Source of the DNA: Eonycteris spelaea
Taxonomy: Eukaryota > Chordata > Mammalia > Chiroptera > Pteropodidae
Direction of reading: 5' to 3'
Assembly: GCA_003508835.1 (NCBI GenBank)
Contig: PUFA01000021.1
Location: 5,000,501-5,064,500 of the forward strand
DNA length: 64,000 nt
In this document: positions 33,861 through 59,003 of the stretch, piece after piece
Numbering within the stretch: the stretch's first letter is position 1
Layout of the letters: the number at the start of each line of letters is the position of its first letter
Notes under the pieces: model-generated
Told to the model about the DNA's origin: nothing
Seen by the model: only the letters and a program-made list of their open reading frames with translations
The model's database searches: none
Translations under genes and position numbers: made by a program

Positions 33861-34529
33861 GGCCAGCCTCTTGCAGTCTGCTTCCTGACACACTCGCTGT
33901 CCTACTTCCTGCCCTGTACTACCCGGATTGAACCGTGGTGACTCATTTGCTTGGTTTTCTGGGACCTGCTGCTGTCCCCACATCCTTCGGCAGCTCCGTA
34001 GATTCTGTCGTGAGCCTTCCACAGGTTCCATGACTCAGACCGTCTCCACCCCCCACGGATGTGCCCTCTGGGCAGCCCACTTGGCCTGTCCCCGCAGTTC
34101 CGGGTCCCGGTCCCCAGGCCTTCCTCTGGGTCCACTGGCGTTGGCTGGAACACGTCCTGTGGGAGCCAAAGGGAGCAGGAGGGGCATGTTTGGGGGACAG
34201 GCCACCTGTACGGCTGGCTGGAGGGCAGAGGTGAAGGTGGGACAACCCCCTGCCCCCGCTGCAGCAGGCGGGTGGCCTGTCCCCCAGCCTCACAGACCTG
34301 TGCACCTCTGGGAAGGTTTGTGCCCCCCACCCCGCCCATGCCCCTCCCACTGGGCCTCCCAGGCAGGGTCACCTGTCAGCTCTGGAAAACACCCCCAACC
34401 ACCCCCCCAACCAGGCCCACACTTTTTTGTTTTGAGATTTTCTTCCCTGCAGTTTTTTTCTGTTTTTCCCTTCCAGGTAGTCTATTTTTAATTTCTACAA
34501 TTCTCATTCTGTATTTCCTTTCTTATTGA

Positions 34530-34870
34530 ATAGGTTCTCTTTTTTATTAAACTTACTGAGGTGACATTGGTTAACAAAATCAAATGTTTCAGGTATATGT
34601 CATATACAGCACATTGTGTGTTCACCGCCCAAAGTTAAACTTCCCTCCGTCACCAGACATTTGACCCCCTGTACCCCATCTGTCCGCTCCCCCGCTCCCC
34701 ACGGCAACCACTGTCCACATCTGGTCCGAGTCTGCTCGTCTGTCATGTTTGCTGCTTTCAGCTTCATGCCCCACACAGTGGGCACATTTCTTAGGTCATC
34801 TTGGAGACGCCAGCCTGTGTTGAGTTCCCAACGCTTCTCAGAACAGCCTCTTGTACAAAGCCTCAGGTGA
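34530..34870 (-). mobile_element. L1-type 3' fragment, antisense, of the kind common in bats and relatives
   Basis: Contains TGACATTGGTTAACAAAAT (34563), CATTGTGTGTTCACCGCCCA (34613) and a following Pro/Thr-like C-rich segment. I recall this sequence type as abundant in laurasiatherian (bat, carnivore, horse) genomes; exact subfamily not determined. Confidence 0.55.
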
Positions 34871-35239
34871 CCAGTTGCTGGGGCTTGTGGGGGTCGGGGT
34901 GAGGGGTGTTCGGGGCAGGGGAGAGTACCCTGCCAGCACTCTGCACAGCGGGGACACAGGAGGCACCTTCTCAGAACAGTGACTTCTCTGACCTCTTGCC
35001 TGCCTGGGGGTGGGGGGCTCGCTCAGCCCCTTTGTGAGTGGCCCCAGGCTGTGCCAGGCCAGCACCTCTTCCCGCTCCCTCCAGGGGCTTTGGGAGCTGG
35101 AAACTTTGTCTCCCTCTCCAGCTCTGCATCGCTGAGGGCCACGTGAAGGGCACCTCAGGCTCTCTCTGGGTCTCCGTTTCCTATCTTAAAAACAGGTAAG
35201 TACAGGCCCACGGGACAGAGCAGAGCGCAGACGTAAGCT

Positions 35240-36435
35240 CACACACATGGCCGGTGATGCTGGACAAGGTGCTGAGCCTTCATGGGGGGAGAGAGAGACT
35301 CTTTGCAACACATGGTGTCAGGGCGACAGGGCCATGTGCAAAAATTAACTCAAAAGGGATCAAAGACATATACATAGAAAATAGAGCTCTTAGAAGGAAC
35401 TCAGGGGAAAAGCTTCATGACATTGGATTTGGCAAAGATTCCCTACATAATGACACCAGAATTGAAAACTTTTGTGCACAGAGGACACAACAAAGTGAAA
35501 AGGCAACCTGGTCACAGAATGGGAGAGAATAATCACAAATCGCAGATCAGATTAGGAATCAGTACACAGAACGTATAAGATATCCTACAATTGAACACTA
35601 AAAATACAAACAATTAGAACATGGGAAAAAGACTTGACATTTCTCCAGAAGATGCACAGATGGCCAGTCAGCACATGAAAAGATGTTCAGTGGCACTAAT
35701 CATAGGGAGACGCAGCCCAGACCACAGTGAGATACCTCCTGGCACCCATTAGGATGGACATCACAAAGCAAGCCCCCCAAAACAAAAGCAGTGCCGTGCA
35801 GGATTGGACCCCTGAGCACTGTTGGTAGAAATCTCAATGGTGGCCATTGTGGAAAACAGCATGGAGGGGCCTCAAGTAATTCCACAGCTTTACCATGGAA
35901 TCCGCCGCTTTCGGGATGTAACCGAAAGGACTGGCAGCAGGGACTTGAAGAGATATCTGTGCACCAATGGTCAGAGCAGCACTTCCCCCAGACGGAAGGA
36001 GGACAGTCCGTGTCCACCGACATGATGGATGAGCATGCGAGGTGTGTGCACATGATGCAGCATGACAGCTTTATTAGGAAGGGAACCCTGACACAGGCTG
36101 CCACATGGGCGAGCCTGGGGGACTTATGCTGAGTGACATAGGCCAGGCACAAACGGACGCACGCCATGTGATGTCACTCAAACGAGGTCCCTAGAGGGTC
36201 AGATTCACAGAGACAAAAGGTGGATGGTGGTTCGCAGGGGCTGGGGGATGGGAGGGAGTGAGTGTTTAATGGGGACAGAGGTCCAGTTTTGGGACAAGGA
36301 GAAAGTCCTGGACATGATGATGGTGACAGGCACACAGCAATGCGAACACACACTTCATACACGGAACTGTGCGCTTAAAATGGTTAAGGTGACAAATTTT
36401 ATCTTCCATACATTTTATCACACACACACACACCA
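35240..36435 (+). mobile_element. L1 3' region
   Basis: Plus-strand ORF2 end and 3' UTR, including TCAGTGGCACTAATCATAGG (35687) and CTTAAAATGGTTAAGGTGAC (36373), ending in a CA repeat (36420-36433). Degenerate. Confidence 0.75.
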
Positions 36436-37744
36436 GGTAAGAATCCCCTTTACCTATTCATCCTGGTTTGCATGCTCCGACTCCTAAAAGCAGACGTGCG
36501 CCAAACTTCCTGGAGCCTCTCGTCTACGGGGTCAGACATCGATCACAGTCGCAGTCATACACACATGCACACTCACATGCACATGTGCACCCAAGTAAGG
36601 CCACACTGCATTTGTGCTGTGGAGAAGCGGTGAGCTGGCTCCGGGCCCATCTACGGGACTGAGGTGAGGGGCTGGGGATGAGGGCACATACCGCCCAGCC
36701 CCTCAGGTCCCTACCTTCCAGCACAGCAAGGTGGCCCCTTGGAATGGGGCACCTTGGTCAGAGGGGACAGGAGGACACAGTGGGACACCATGGGGGCTGA
36801 CAGCCACACAGCAGAGAAAGGGATCTGGCTTCTGCTCCACATGCAGACCCCGCCCTCCCCAGGGGAGTGCTCACAGCCCCCATGGCCACCTGCCCAGTGG
36901 GCGGTGACACCTGCTTTGTCTCCAGACCCCCACCTCCTCCCCTCCTTGGCCAGATTCACCTAGCCTGGGACAGGTGACTCTCCCAGCTGGCCAGGTTGAC
37001 TTTTGTGGTGGCCAAGGTCAGGGGTCCTAATCATTCTGGGATTATTTCCTCCTGTGAAGTGGGGGAGAACCCTGGGCTTAGGTTCTTCCCCGTAGGGCAC
37101 ATTAGGAGCTGGCCCAGCGGCACCATGCAGATGGAGAGAGGGAGCTGAGAGCAGATGACGGAGCAATGGCCAGGGAACAGGAAGTGGGGACAGGGACAGA
37201 GAGTTTGCGGGATAGGGCACAGGGACTGGAGACAGCAGTGGGCTCGGCGGCTGGCCTGCCCCACGCCCGTGCGGAAGCCGGCTGCCCCGCTGCTGATCTG
37301 ACCGACCGACTCGGTGGCCTCGGCACAGCCCGGGAAAAGCACCGCGGACAGAGCTGCGGGAGGCGTTTTACTGCGCAGCATTTTGCAGGGCTGTTGCCGC
37401 CCGCACAACGGGAAGCCACCGTCCCTGCTTCCCCGGCAGCTGAGCAGCTGAGGGCGGCGAGCGTCCCTCCCAGGCGTGCCTGTGCTGCCCCCACGTGGCT
37501 GGCCACGGCTCCGGGCTGCTGCACGTCCCTCCTGCTCTGACAGTGAGGCACCGGGCTCAGCTTTCAGGAGGCCTGGCCCCAGCCCCTCAGCCCACCTGCC
37601 TCTCCGCCTTCCAGGGCAGGGTCCTGTCCCCACCCCCCAGGTCCCCACAGGCCCCACATCTCACTGTGCCTCCAATGGCCACACCCGACTCCCACCGAGG
37701 GCACACGAGGGTCTGCACTACACACCTTTATCTGCGACACACAT

Positions 37745-37930
37745 GTGAGAGCATCTGCACCACGCACCTGAGCACACGTACCTTACCTGAGCATCTGCAC
37801 CACACACCTCAACACATCCGTACTTCACCCGAGTATCTGCACACCTGAGCACACGTACCTTACCTATCTGTACCACGCACCTGAGCACACGTACCTTACC
37901 TGAGCATTTGCACCTGCACCACACACCTGG
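37745..37930 (+). repeat. About 40-bp minisatellite
   Basis: Four to five imperfect units built around GAGCATCTGCACCACGCACC and TGAGCACACGTACCTTACC, with deletions in the third and fourth units. Confidence 0.8.
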
Positions 37931-39206
37931 GAAGCCCACACTGGTCCTATATGGAACAGCTGTCCAGGCCGATGCAGCAGACAGACTTCCTCTTTGTGAG
38001 TCGCCACCTCACCTTTCCTCATCAGGAAGCAGAGCCACCTACACCCCCAAGCTTGTGTGAGGGGACAGCCTCAGCAACCACCGTCTGACATCAAGTGGCC
38101 TACAGAGACAAGCACCGACTGTACCTGGGGGAAGGTACCTCACCAAGGCCATGAGCCGCCACTGCTCTGAGACCAGCTCAAGAGGGCTCCGGCTTCCTGG
38201 GCTCCAGGACAGATCCAGGCCCAAGGGACTGCAGGTGTGGGGCGGGTGGACAGGAAAGGCAGGATGTGGAGGTCGGCAGAGCACCCCTAGGCTGGGCAGG
38301 TGACCCGCCTGCTGGCCTCGCTCTGAGCCTGGAGTCGCTGCAGGCCTGGGATCGGCATCTTCCACAGGCCCCTCTAGTAAGCAGCCATGGCGGGCTGGGT
38401 GGGCACATGGATGGGGATGCTGGGGACGCAGCGGGACCACTGGTTCAGGGGTGTAGGGGCCAGCGTGTCCGTGAGAACACAGAGGTACGTGGGACTCACA
38501 GAGTTGGGAACCTGGGTTCCAGGGTCTGACGGCCTCATGGGGTGAGCAGCCTGGGGTCTGAAGGCCGCTTGTACTTGTGAATTTGGAACTGGGGATCAGG
38601 GAGCTGACTTCTCTAAAGCAGAACCTGCGGTCACGTGCTGGTACCGTCTCACGAATATGTGAACATCCAAGAGGTGCCAATATGTAAAAGGCTGGAAACT
38701 CTCAGACCCCCCCAAACCGTCTCCCACTGGGCTGACAAGGTGTCCGAGTCCCCCGGATTGTGGTCAGTGACACTGATACCCCTACACAGCCCTCAGGCCC
38801 CCGAGCACGGATACTCAGGCCACCCAACTGCTGATGTCCCACACCAGCCAGAACCCTAATGTCCTCACAACCCCACCCCAAATCCTGGTTTGCGGAAGCA
38901 CACTTGGGGGGAGGGGTGGAAACGGTCTAAAGTGATTCTGCGAGGGCGTGGCAGGGCTGCGCCCGCCTGTGACCAGGGTGGGCCAGCCAGTCACTCCACC
39001 TTCACCTGTAACAACAAGCAGCCAGCGAGGGCACAGAGTGGACCACCAGCAGATGACAGGCGCTCACACGCCTCTGAACCACATGTGGATTTGTGCGACC
39101 AAAGACGTTTTATGAAACTTAAACTCCTGGAACGGGAAGGGAGGCACCCACACTTCTCCACAGGCAGAGCCACGCCCCGGACCCCGGACCCCGCATGTGC
39201 GTCTGA

Positions 39207-39688
39207 GGCGGATGGGACGGGGCGCATTGCTTTATTGCTTACGTTGCATATTCAAATGAATACAATAAACCCTTTTTTAAAAAAGTAAGGCACATGAAAA
39301 GTCTTCTGTGCAAGTTCCGTATTAATTTAAAACTCCTATTAGTTAATACCAGTATCTCTACTACAGAATTAGAACCATCTAGAAAAGCACATGATAAATT
39401 TTATACATGCAGAATACCTGAAGCGTTCTTAGATCTCACCTTATGGCACAATTAAACAGCCCCAAATCAAATGCTTGCATCTGAGTAACGACACGCCCAC
39501 CATTACAACTGTGAAGACATCGATCAGCTTATCTACATATGTACAGTTGGGTCCCATAATACTAATTACATAAACTCTAAAGAAAGAACAGCGTCTACCA
39601 CGTCCATGCTCCATTTCGTTAAAGGTAAGAGGTTTGGCATTTTCAGTCTCTTCTCCACAATCACGTCGCTGTTTGCAGAAGGCCCGGG
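39207..39688 (-). other. PDCD6: PDCD6 3' UTR and polyadenylation signal
   Basis: Downstream of the stop on the minus strand the sequence becomes AT-rich. The first canonical AATAAA on that strand is at 39236-39231 (TTTATT on the plus strand), giving a 3' UTR of about 480 bases. The exact cleavage point is inferred. Confidence 0.6.
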
Positions 39689-53250
<13,562 letters not shown>

Positions 53251-54349
53251 AATTCTTGCGTCCAAAGTCGTGGAAGCGAATGTGACCGAGGAAAGAACGA
53301 CTTCGTGACCCCCTCGCGCTTCTCTGGACTTCCCAGCCCCGCTTCCTCAGTCAGGCCACCTGCACCCTTTGCCCGGGCCTCAGCGGCGGCTCTCCATGCC
53401 TGTGGACCAGGGATCCCATCATGCTCCCGACCAGGGTGTCCCCTTTTGCCGGTGACAGTTACCGCCTCATCTAGACACCAACGATGCGACTCAGCATCGT
53501 TTTTAGCGAATTCCCCGCGTTAGGGCACTCGCATGGTCCCGGCGTCAGCCAGCCTCGCCCCTCCCTCCCCGGTCTGGGTCAGGACGCAGGATTTATTTCT
53601 GTCAGTTCATAGAGTGTTCTAGCCTCGCTGGTTTTTGAACTTTCCGAGTCAATGAACGCTGGCTTGTTCCATCCTCAGAGCTGGGAAGCATTTCTTGCGG
53701 TAAAACCGACCTCGTTGCTTGTCAGAACTCCCAAGGCCCCAGAGCCAAGGACCTGGCCTTTTACGAAGGCACCTGAGACTGCTCCGGGTGGATGCTGATC
53801 CATTATTCAGCAGCCCGCTGGGCACAGCTGTGGATCTGACCCTCTGTCTTTCTTCCAACTGTTAACCCTCTGACCCACTTTTTCTCACTTAGCCATGGGG
53901 CCACTTGCTTCAGAGTTCTTTCAGGTTCTTCAAAGAAATTGAGATATTCTGTGACTTTGTAAATACCGATTTGCAGAACTCTTCAACAATGTGGATCTTT
54001 TCTCATGACAGTGACTTCAAGTGGTTTTAGTTTTCTCAGAATCCCTTCTGGATTTTCCACAGCTCTTTGATCTGTAGTTTCTGAAATCCATCTTTATTCT
54101 CTCTCCTATCTCTCTCCTTTTTTGTTCTCTAGACCTCTACACAATTAGTAACTGATTTTGTGACCCCATTTGTACGTTTCCCAATGCAGCATATACAGGG
54201 AAACAGCATAAAAGCCTCTCGGCCTCCTTCCCCTGATATTTAACCCTTGGCTGAGTCTCTAGCCTGGATTGGCACAGCCAACAGCATCTGTGGCCCGTTC
54301 TACTTTCTGTTTAGTTCTAGGGGTGGGAACGACTCACTCAAGGGAAGAA

Positions 54350-54520
54350 TCACTGAATGCTTCCAATGAGCCAGAACCTACCCTTGTTTAAACATCACTT
54401 GATGGATGTAATCCTCACACCAGCACCTGGGGGCAAGGTACCAAGGTCTACATTTTGCTGAGAGGACCATGGCGGGCCTGAGGTCGCAGGCGAGAGCAGG
54501 AGATTGTATGTGCTTTTCTG
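54350..54520 (-). mobile_element. MIR-like SINE fragment
   Basis: GATGTAATCCTCACACCAGC (54405), GGCAAGGTACCAAGG, and an ATTTTGCTGAGAGGACCATG segment follow the order of a MIR (TTAATCCTCACAAC, GAGGTAGGTACTA, TTTTACAGATGAGG). Strand uncertain. Confidence 0.5.
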
Positions 54521-54649
54521 GCACTATCTCGGTGCTGGTGAGACTGACTCTTAAAAAGGAGATTAATTATTAGGAAATAAAGGTTTATAGCAAGTCACCC
54601 CACGCCATGTTCACCCATACAGATGCACACATGTATCTAGAAGGGTCCA

Positions 54650-54860
54650 TCAGAGACGGGCCTGGCGCAGTCGCAGACGAGGCAGCCTCCGTCGCCCCCA
54701 CCTCAGCCTGATCTCTGAGAGGCTAAGCTTGAGCACCGCACGTGGCGCGCAACCCGTGCGACGGCGCCAGCACGACCGAGCCCGCCGCCGCCACCGATGG
54801 GGGCGCTGCCTGGAGGCCTGCCACCACTTCCGAAGATGGACGGCGGCGATGGAAACCACT
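54650..54860. other. Orphan CpG-rich patch, possible GC-rich retrocopy
   Basis: CpG-dense island in AT-rich intergenic DNA, with GCCGCCGCCACC (54783) followed by ATGGGGGCGCTGCC. The frame from that ATG stays open for 87 codons on the plus strand but resembles no protein I know. It could be the 5' end of a processed pseudogene or an isolated CpG island. Confidence 0.25.
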
Positions 54861-55544
54861 TTGTTCCAACAGAAACAGACAGCTCACCTCCCACCCTCGG
54901 TTCTGCCGACTCGCTTAAAGTGCGGGTGTGCTCGCCACTGTGTCCGGCCCGTCCCGGATCCAGCTCCCTCCCAAGCAGGTCTGTCCTAAGCTTTCCATTT
55001 AGACGGTGCTCCAGGGTGGAGGAAAGAAACGGAAAGAACACTGCTTTCTTCCTGCGTTAGCATTAGTGCAGTGTATCTCGTGCCAGGCGTCTTTCCTTTT
55101 GGTCTAATTTCTCTGCGCTAATTGGGAAAAACGTCTTATTACCCTTAGAGCTTTTCTAAACTTTGGCCCTTTCTGGACGCCAGCGTTCCAAGCACTCCGC
55201 GGTCCCCTCTCCTGTTCATCTGGCCTCTGGCATGCAGTAAGCTCTCCGTAAACAAGTTAAATGGATGACCAGTAGCGATGTGCCCATTCTTGTCCTTTGT
55301 GTGTGACTGTGTATATGTGTGCATACACAGTTTGTAGCTACCTTAACAGCTTTCCTTTGAAGCCACTTTGATTCATTATCTATGTCTTATTTTCTTGTCA
55401 GCTGCACTGTGACATTTGCACAATGGAGAACTTTCCTTTCTCAGTCACTTCCCCTTTCACGGCCTCTGGTGGAGACTTCTAGGGGACAGAGCCCACAGAC
55501 CCAGCCTCCCCCTTCCTTTCCAATGTTCTCGTCAGAATTCAGTA

Positions 55545-56118
55545 TGAAAGAGAACGCCCCCAACACAATCATTTGTAAAGACCTATGCACCCCTATGTTC
55601 ACGGCAGCACAATTTACAACAGCTAAGATACGGAAGCGACCTAAATACCCGTCAACGATGATTAGATAAAGAAGTAATGGTCACTTATACAATGGTATAT
55701 TACTCAGCCATTAAAAAAATGAAATCCTCACATTTGCAATGTGGATGGAGCTAGCTTACTATGCTGAGTGCAATGAGTCAGAGAAAGATAAATTCCAGAT
55801 GATTTCACTTATATGCGGAATCTAGGAAACCAAAAGAACTAATCGAATTAGACTCACGAATATAGAGGACAGTCTGGCGACGGACAGAGGGTGTTTGGGG
55901 GGCTGGGAGAATAGAGTGACGGGTTAAAGGAGTACAAATCAGTAGCTGACAGATGGTCACGGGGATGGGGAGCCCGGCACAGGGAACGCAGTCAGCAGTA
56001 AGGTGATGGCCAGGTGGAGGGCCAGAGGCGAGAGCGCGATCGGGGGGATCGTTCCATGAACTATATAAACATCTAACCAATGTACTGTATACGTGAAACT
56101 AATATTTTTTTTTTTTAA
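55545..56118 (+). mobile_element. L1 3' end with A/T-rich tail
   Basis: Plus-strand L1 3' UTR: TTCACGGCAGCACAATTTAC (55598), TATTACTCAGCCATTAAAAA (55697), GTACTGTATACGTGAAACTA (56081), ending in a T run. Sequences AAAGAGAACGCCC (55546) and AAAGAATGCCC (56117) at the two ends may be a diverged target duplication. Confidence 0.75.
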
Positions 56119-56259
56119 AGAATGCCCTGCCCCTTTTGTGTCAGGCTTACTGGGTACTGGTCAATTTCTCAAATATGTGCTGTTTAGTATAAGAAGATCC
56201 TAGCAAATGTCTATATAACGTTAGACGACACTTTCTGCAATGATGGAATTGTTTTGTAT

Positions 56260-56405
56260 CTGCTGTCCAGTGTGGTAGCTACATGTGGCTATTGATCATT
56301 TGAAATAGATCAAGGTGATTTGGGGATTTGGGGACGGAATGCTAAATTCTATTTAATTTTAACATGCTTAATGTACACAGCCATTGCAATGGACTGTGCA
56401 AGTCT
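56260..56405 (+). mobile_element. Small palindromic DNA-transposon relic
   Basis: GTGTGGTAGCTACATGTGGC (56270) at the left and a degenerate complement near 56370-56405 match a well-known mammalian AT-rich palindromic MITE-type repeat (TAGCCACATGTGGCTA ends). Family name not assigned. Confidence 0.5.
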
Positions 56406-56979
56406 GAATTTTACTATATGTCTTATCATTTTGTTTCTTTTAACCCACATTAGAAATTACCCACATCTCTTCTTTGGGCGGTATTCTACTTTCTTTTTAT
56501 CATGACTAATATTTTCTTTAGTTCTCTGGTTTGTCAGTTCCCCTAACACATGTGGGTTCATTTTGAAACCGTGAACACATTTTACAAAACACTTCCTGGG
56601 TGAAATCTTCTGTCCCACGAGTCCCACAGAGACTTACATTCCCAGATTACGCAATCTGGCCTCAGAGCACTCATCAGAGTAACTGGAAGGTTTCAGGTTC
56701 AGAAGTCTCAGACAGACATAAGGAAACCAGCCCATGAGTTATTTCTTTGAAACCTCACTGGCATCCCATGCTTCAGGGGCACCTGTGCTAGCTTTTAACT
56801 TACTGCCCCAACACTTGTGTTGCTGGAAAGCCCACGTTAATGTGGGAGCACTTGGTTTACAAAGCACCCTGGCACATACTGTGTCGTTGCATCTGCTGTT
56901 TGGGATGAGACAGCTGTCTGAGGTCATCAGTTGTCTGTTTGCTCCTGAAAATCACTCCTTCACATTTGCTGGGCCAATC

Positions 56980-57150
56980 ATTCTATGCAGGTGGTTTTCA
57001 GTGTGGTCCTCGCACGTTACAAATGCAAATTCTCAGACCCCTGGCCCCAGGACCTACTGGATCAGTTCTGGGATGGGGTGGGGATCTTTACACCCTTCAG
57101 TGTGATTCCGATGCAGGCCAGGTCCAGATCCACCGCACTAGAACCCCAAG
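56980..57150 (+). mobile_element. MER5/MER20-type non-autonomous hAT fragment
   Basis: GTGGTTTTCAGTGTGGTCCT (56989), AATGCAAATTCTCAGACCCC and GATTCCGATGCAGGCC are arranged as in MER5/MER20-type elements. The terminal inverted repeat on the right is lost. Confidence 0.55.
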
Positions 57151-58189
57151 TGCTGACTTTCACACGCTCAGTACTCACGTGTTTTACACAACCATTCCTC
57201 TGTAAAGAACTTTCCCTAATCAAGTAGCTTATCCTGAATTGCAAATTGGTAATTGTTTATCTTCCTTTAATTCTCTATTTTCAGTGTTGAGCCAGTGCCC
57301 AAGTTGCTTCCAAGAGTGACCAATTATATATTTTCATCTGGTTTTTGCAGTTTTTCTCTGATTAAATTATCATTATACCTTTGGTTTTTAATGTGTTCAA
57401 TCTGTTCCCATCACTATTGTTTGCTGGCCCCCAGTACCCTCTTAACATGGTCCCAGTAGTCTTTAATGGCTTCCTGGCTTTCTGAATCAGAAACTATTTT
57501 AGGCTCACCTTGCATAATCCCCACACCCCCCTCCCAGCCCTTTAGCCCCCCAGCCCAGGAATCAGCGATTCTTCGAGGAGCCCTGGCTTCTCTCAGTGAG
57601 TGTGGCACACAGGCCACAACTCAGGTGTTTGGGGTCCCCTGTCCCTGGGGCAGAGCTAGGAAATGTTTTTTAGAAGAGCAAAGAAAAAGATGAGCTCACA
57701 TCTATATTTCTATTCCAAATTTAGTAATACAGGGTTTTCTTTACCTGATTTTGAAATCTTTCCTTAGAAAAAAAGTTAACATTAATATAATTAATTATAA
57801 GCTCTAATTCACATTGCACAATTTCAAAAATAAGTACCAACATTACCACTGAGATTATTGCTTAAAATGCAGGACTTCTCAGTGCCTCTATTTGCTGTCA
57901 GACTAATTGACTCAATGGCACTTGACATGTTCTCTGTGACTGTCACAGCTGGATCTTTAGTTGAGTTGCACTCACCAGACCTGTGCAGCCCCGAGCTGCT
58001 TGCCCCAGAACCTGCAACTCTGCCAAGGGCCTCTTCTGGTGGTCGAAGTGCGGCAGGGGCAGGGAGGGCCAGGGGTTCTGACACCCTGAATGCAGCCCGC
58101 GACCCCTGAAACACAGCAGTCCCTTGGCAGGGCGGAAGAACCTCAAACACCATGCCGAGTAAAGAGAACCCAAATGAAAGAGGGCAGGC

Positions 58190-58745
58190 CATGCAGCTCC
58201 GCCTACAGACAGCAGGGATGTGAACGAATCATTAAGGATGGAAAGGTCAGTGGTTCCCCGTGGACCGCTGGGGAGACCAGGAGGGCACTCGGGTGGTGAA
58301 TACCTTCCTTATCTTCTGCCAATTATACCTCAAAAAAAGGAGTTAAAAATGCTACCCCTCCCCCAACGACAACAAAAAAAAAGAGAATTTATACTCAGAT
58401 AAAATGTCTCATTGTGTGACTGGTAAACATCCCAAGGTTGTCATCATACTTTCTTTGTGAAGCTGTGGGAAAGAAGACTCTCCTATAATGCTGGTGGGAA
58501 CGAGAAGGTCACAGCCCGAGGAAGGAAATTTGGCAACTTCTGGCAAAATGCCGTGATCCAGCAACCCTACACACAGGACTCCACCACAAAGAAACTAGAA
58601 AGCGACTTCACGGCATGTGTAATACTGGAAGCAACTCAGATGTCTGCACTAGGGGATGACCACCCTCAGCAGTGGAGCAGTACACAGCAGAAGGGGTGAC
58701 TCCGTATGACGAGAAATAAGCCCGTTACAGCGCAACATCTACCTG
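58190..58745 (+). mobile_element. L1 3' scraps
   Basis: Two plus-strand pieces: 58190-58380 (TTCTGCCAATTATACCTCAA at 58313, then an A-rich tail) and 58460-58745 (AATGCTGGTGGGAACGAGAA at 58487 and later CAGATGTCTGCACTAGGGGA). Confidence 0.55.
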
Positions 58746-58995
58746 CTTCCTTTTTTCTTTAACGCTCACCAGGAAAAGAAAGCGGTCTCTGGAAGAGAAA
58801 ACATTTCTAAAGACAATCCCTAAAAGTGAAAAATAGAATCTGACATGAATGAACCTAATTGCCTTGGGCTGGACTCTACAGAAGCCCACCCTGGGACAAG
58901 AACTTGGAGGTGACCCTGAGCAGCCTCCGAAATGGGGAGGGAAGAAAGCCACTCATATCCACAGCAGTTGCACTTAGTATTTGGTTACTTGAACG

Positions 58996-59003
58996 CTTTA
59001 GGA
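58996..59003. repeat. Target-site duplication, left copy
   Basis: CTTTAGGA directly before the left terminus of the hAT element, identical to the right copy. The central TA fits the nnnTAnnn preference described for Buster-type hATs. Confidence 0.9.

Larger units (their letters stand above)
30450..39205. other. Intergenic interval between AHRR and PDCD6
   Basis: About 8.7 kb with no recognised exon. It holds the end of the CpG island, a GTT microsatellite (31661-31696), a polypurine tract (33565-33860), an antisense L1 fragment (about 34530-34870), an L1 3' region (about 35240-36435) and a 40-bp minisatellite (about 37745-37930). The remainder (31.7-33.4 kb and 38-39.2 kb) shows nothing I can name. 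Confidence 0.6.

Noticed and set aside
33418..34031. Ser/Pro/Leu-rich open frames on the minus strand.
   Set aside because: Translation of the polypurine/polypyrimidine tract.
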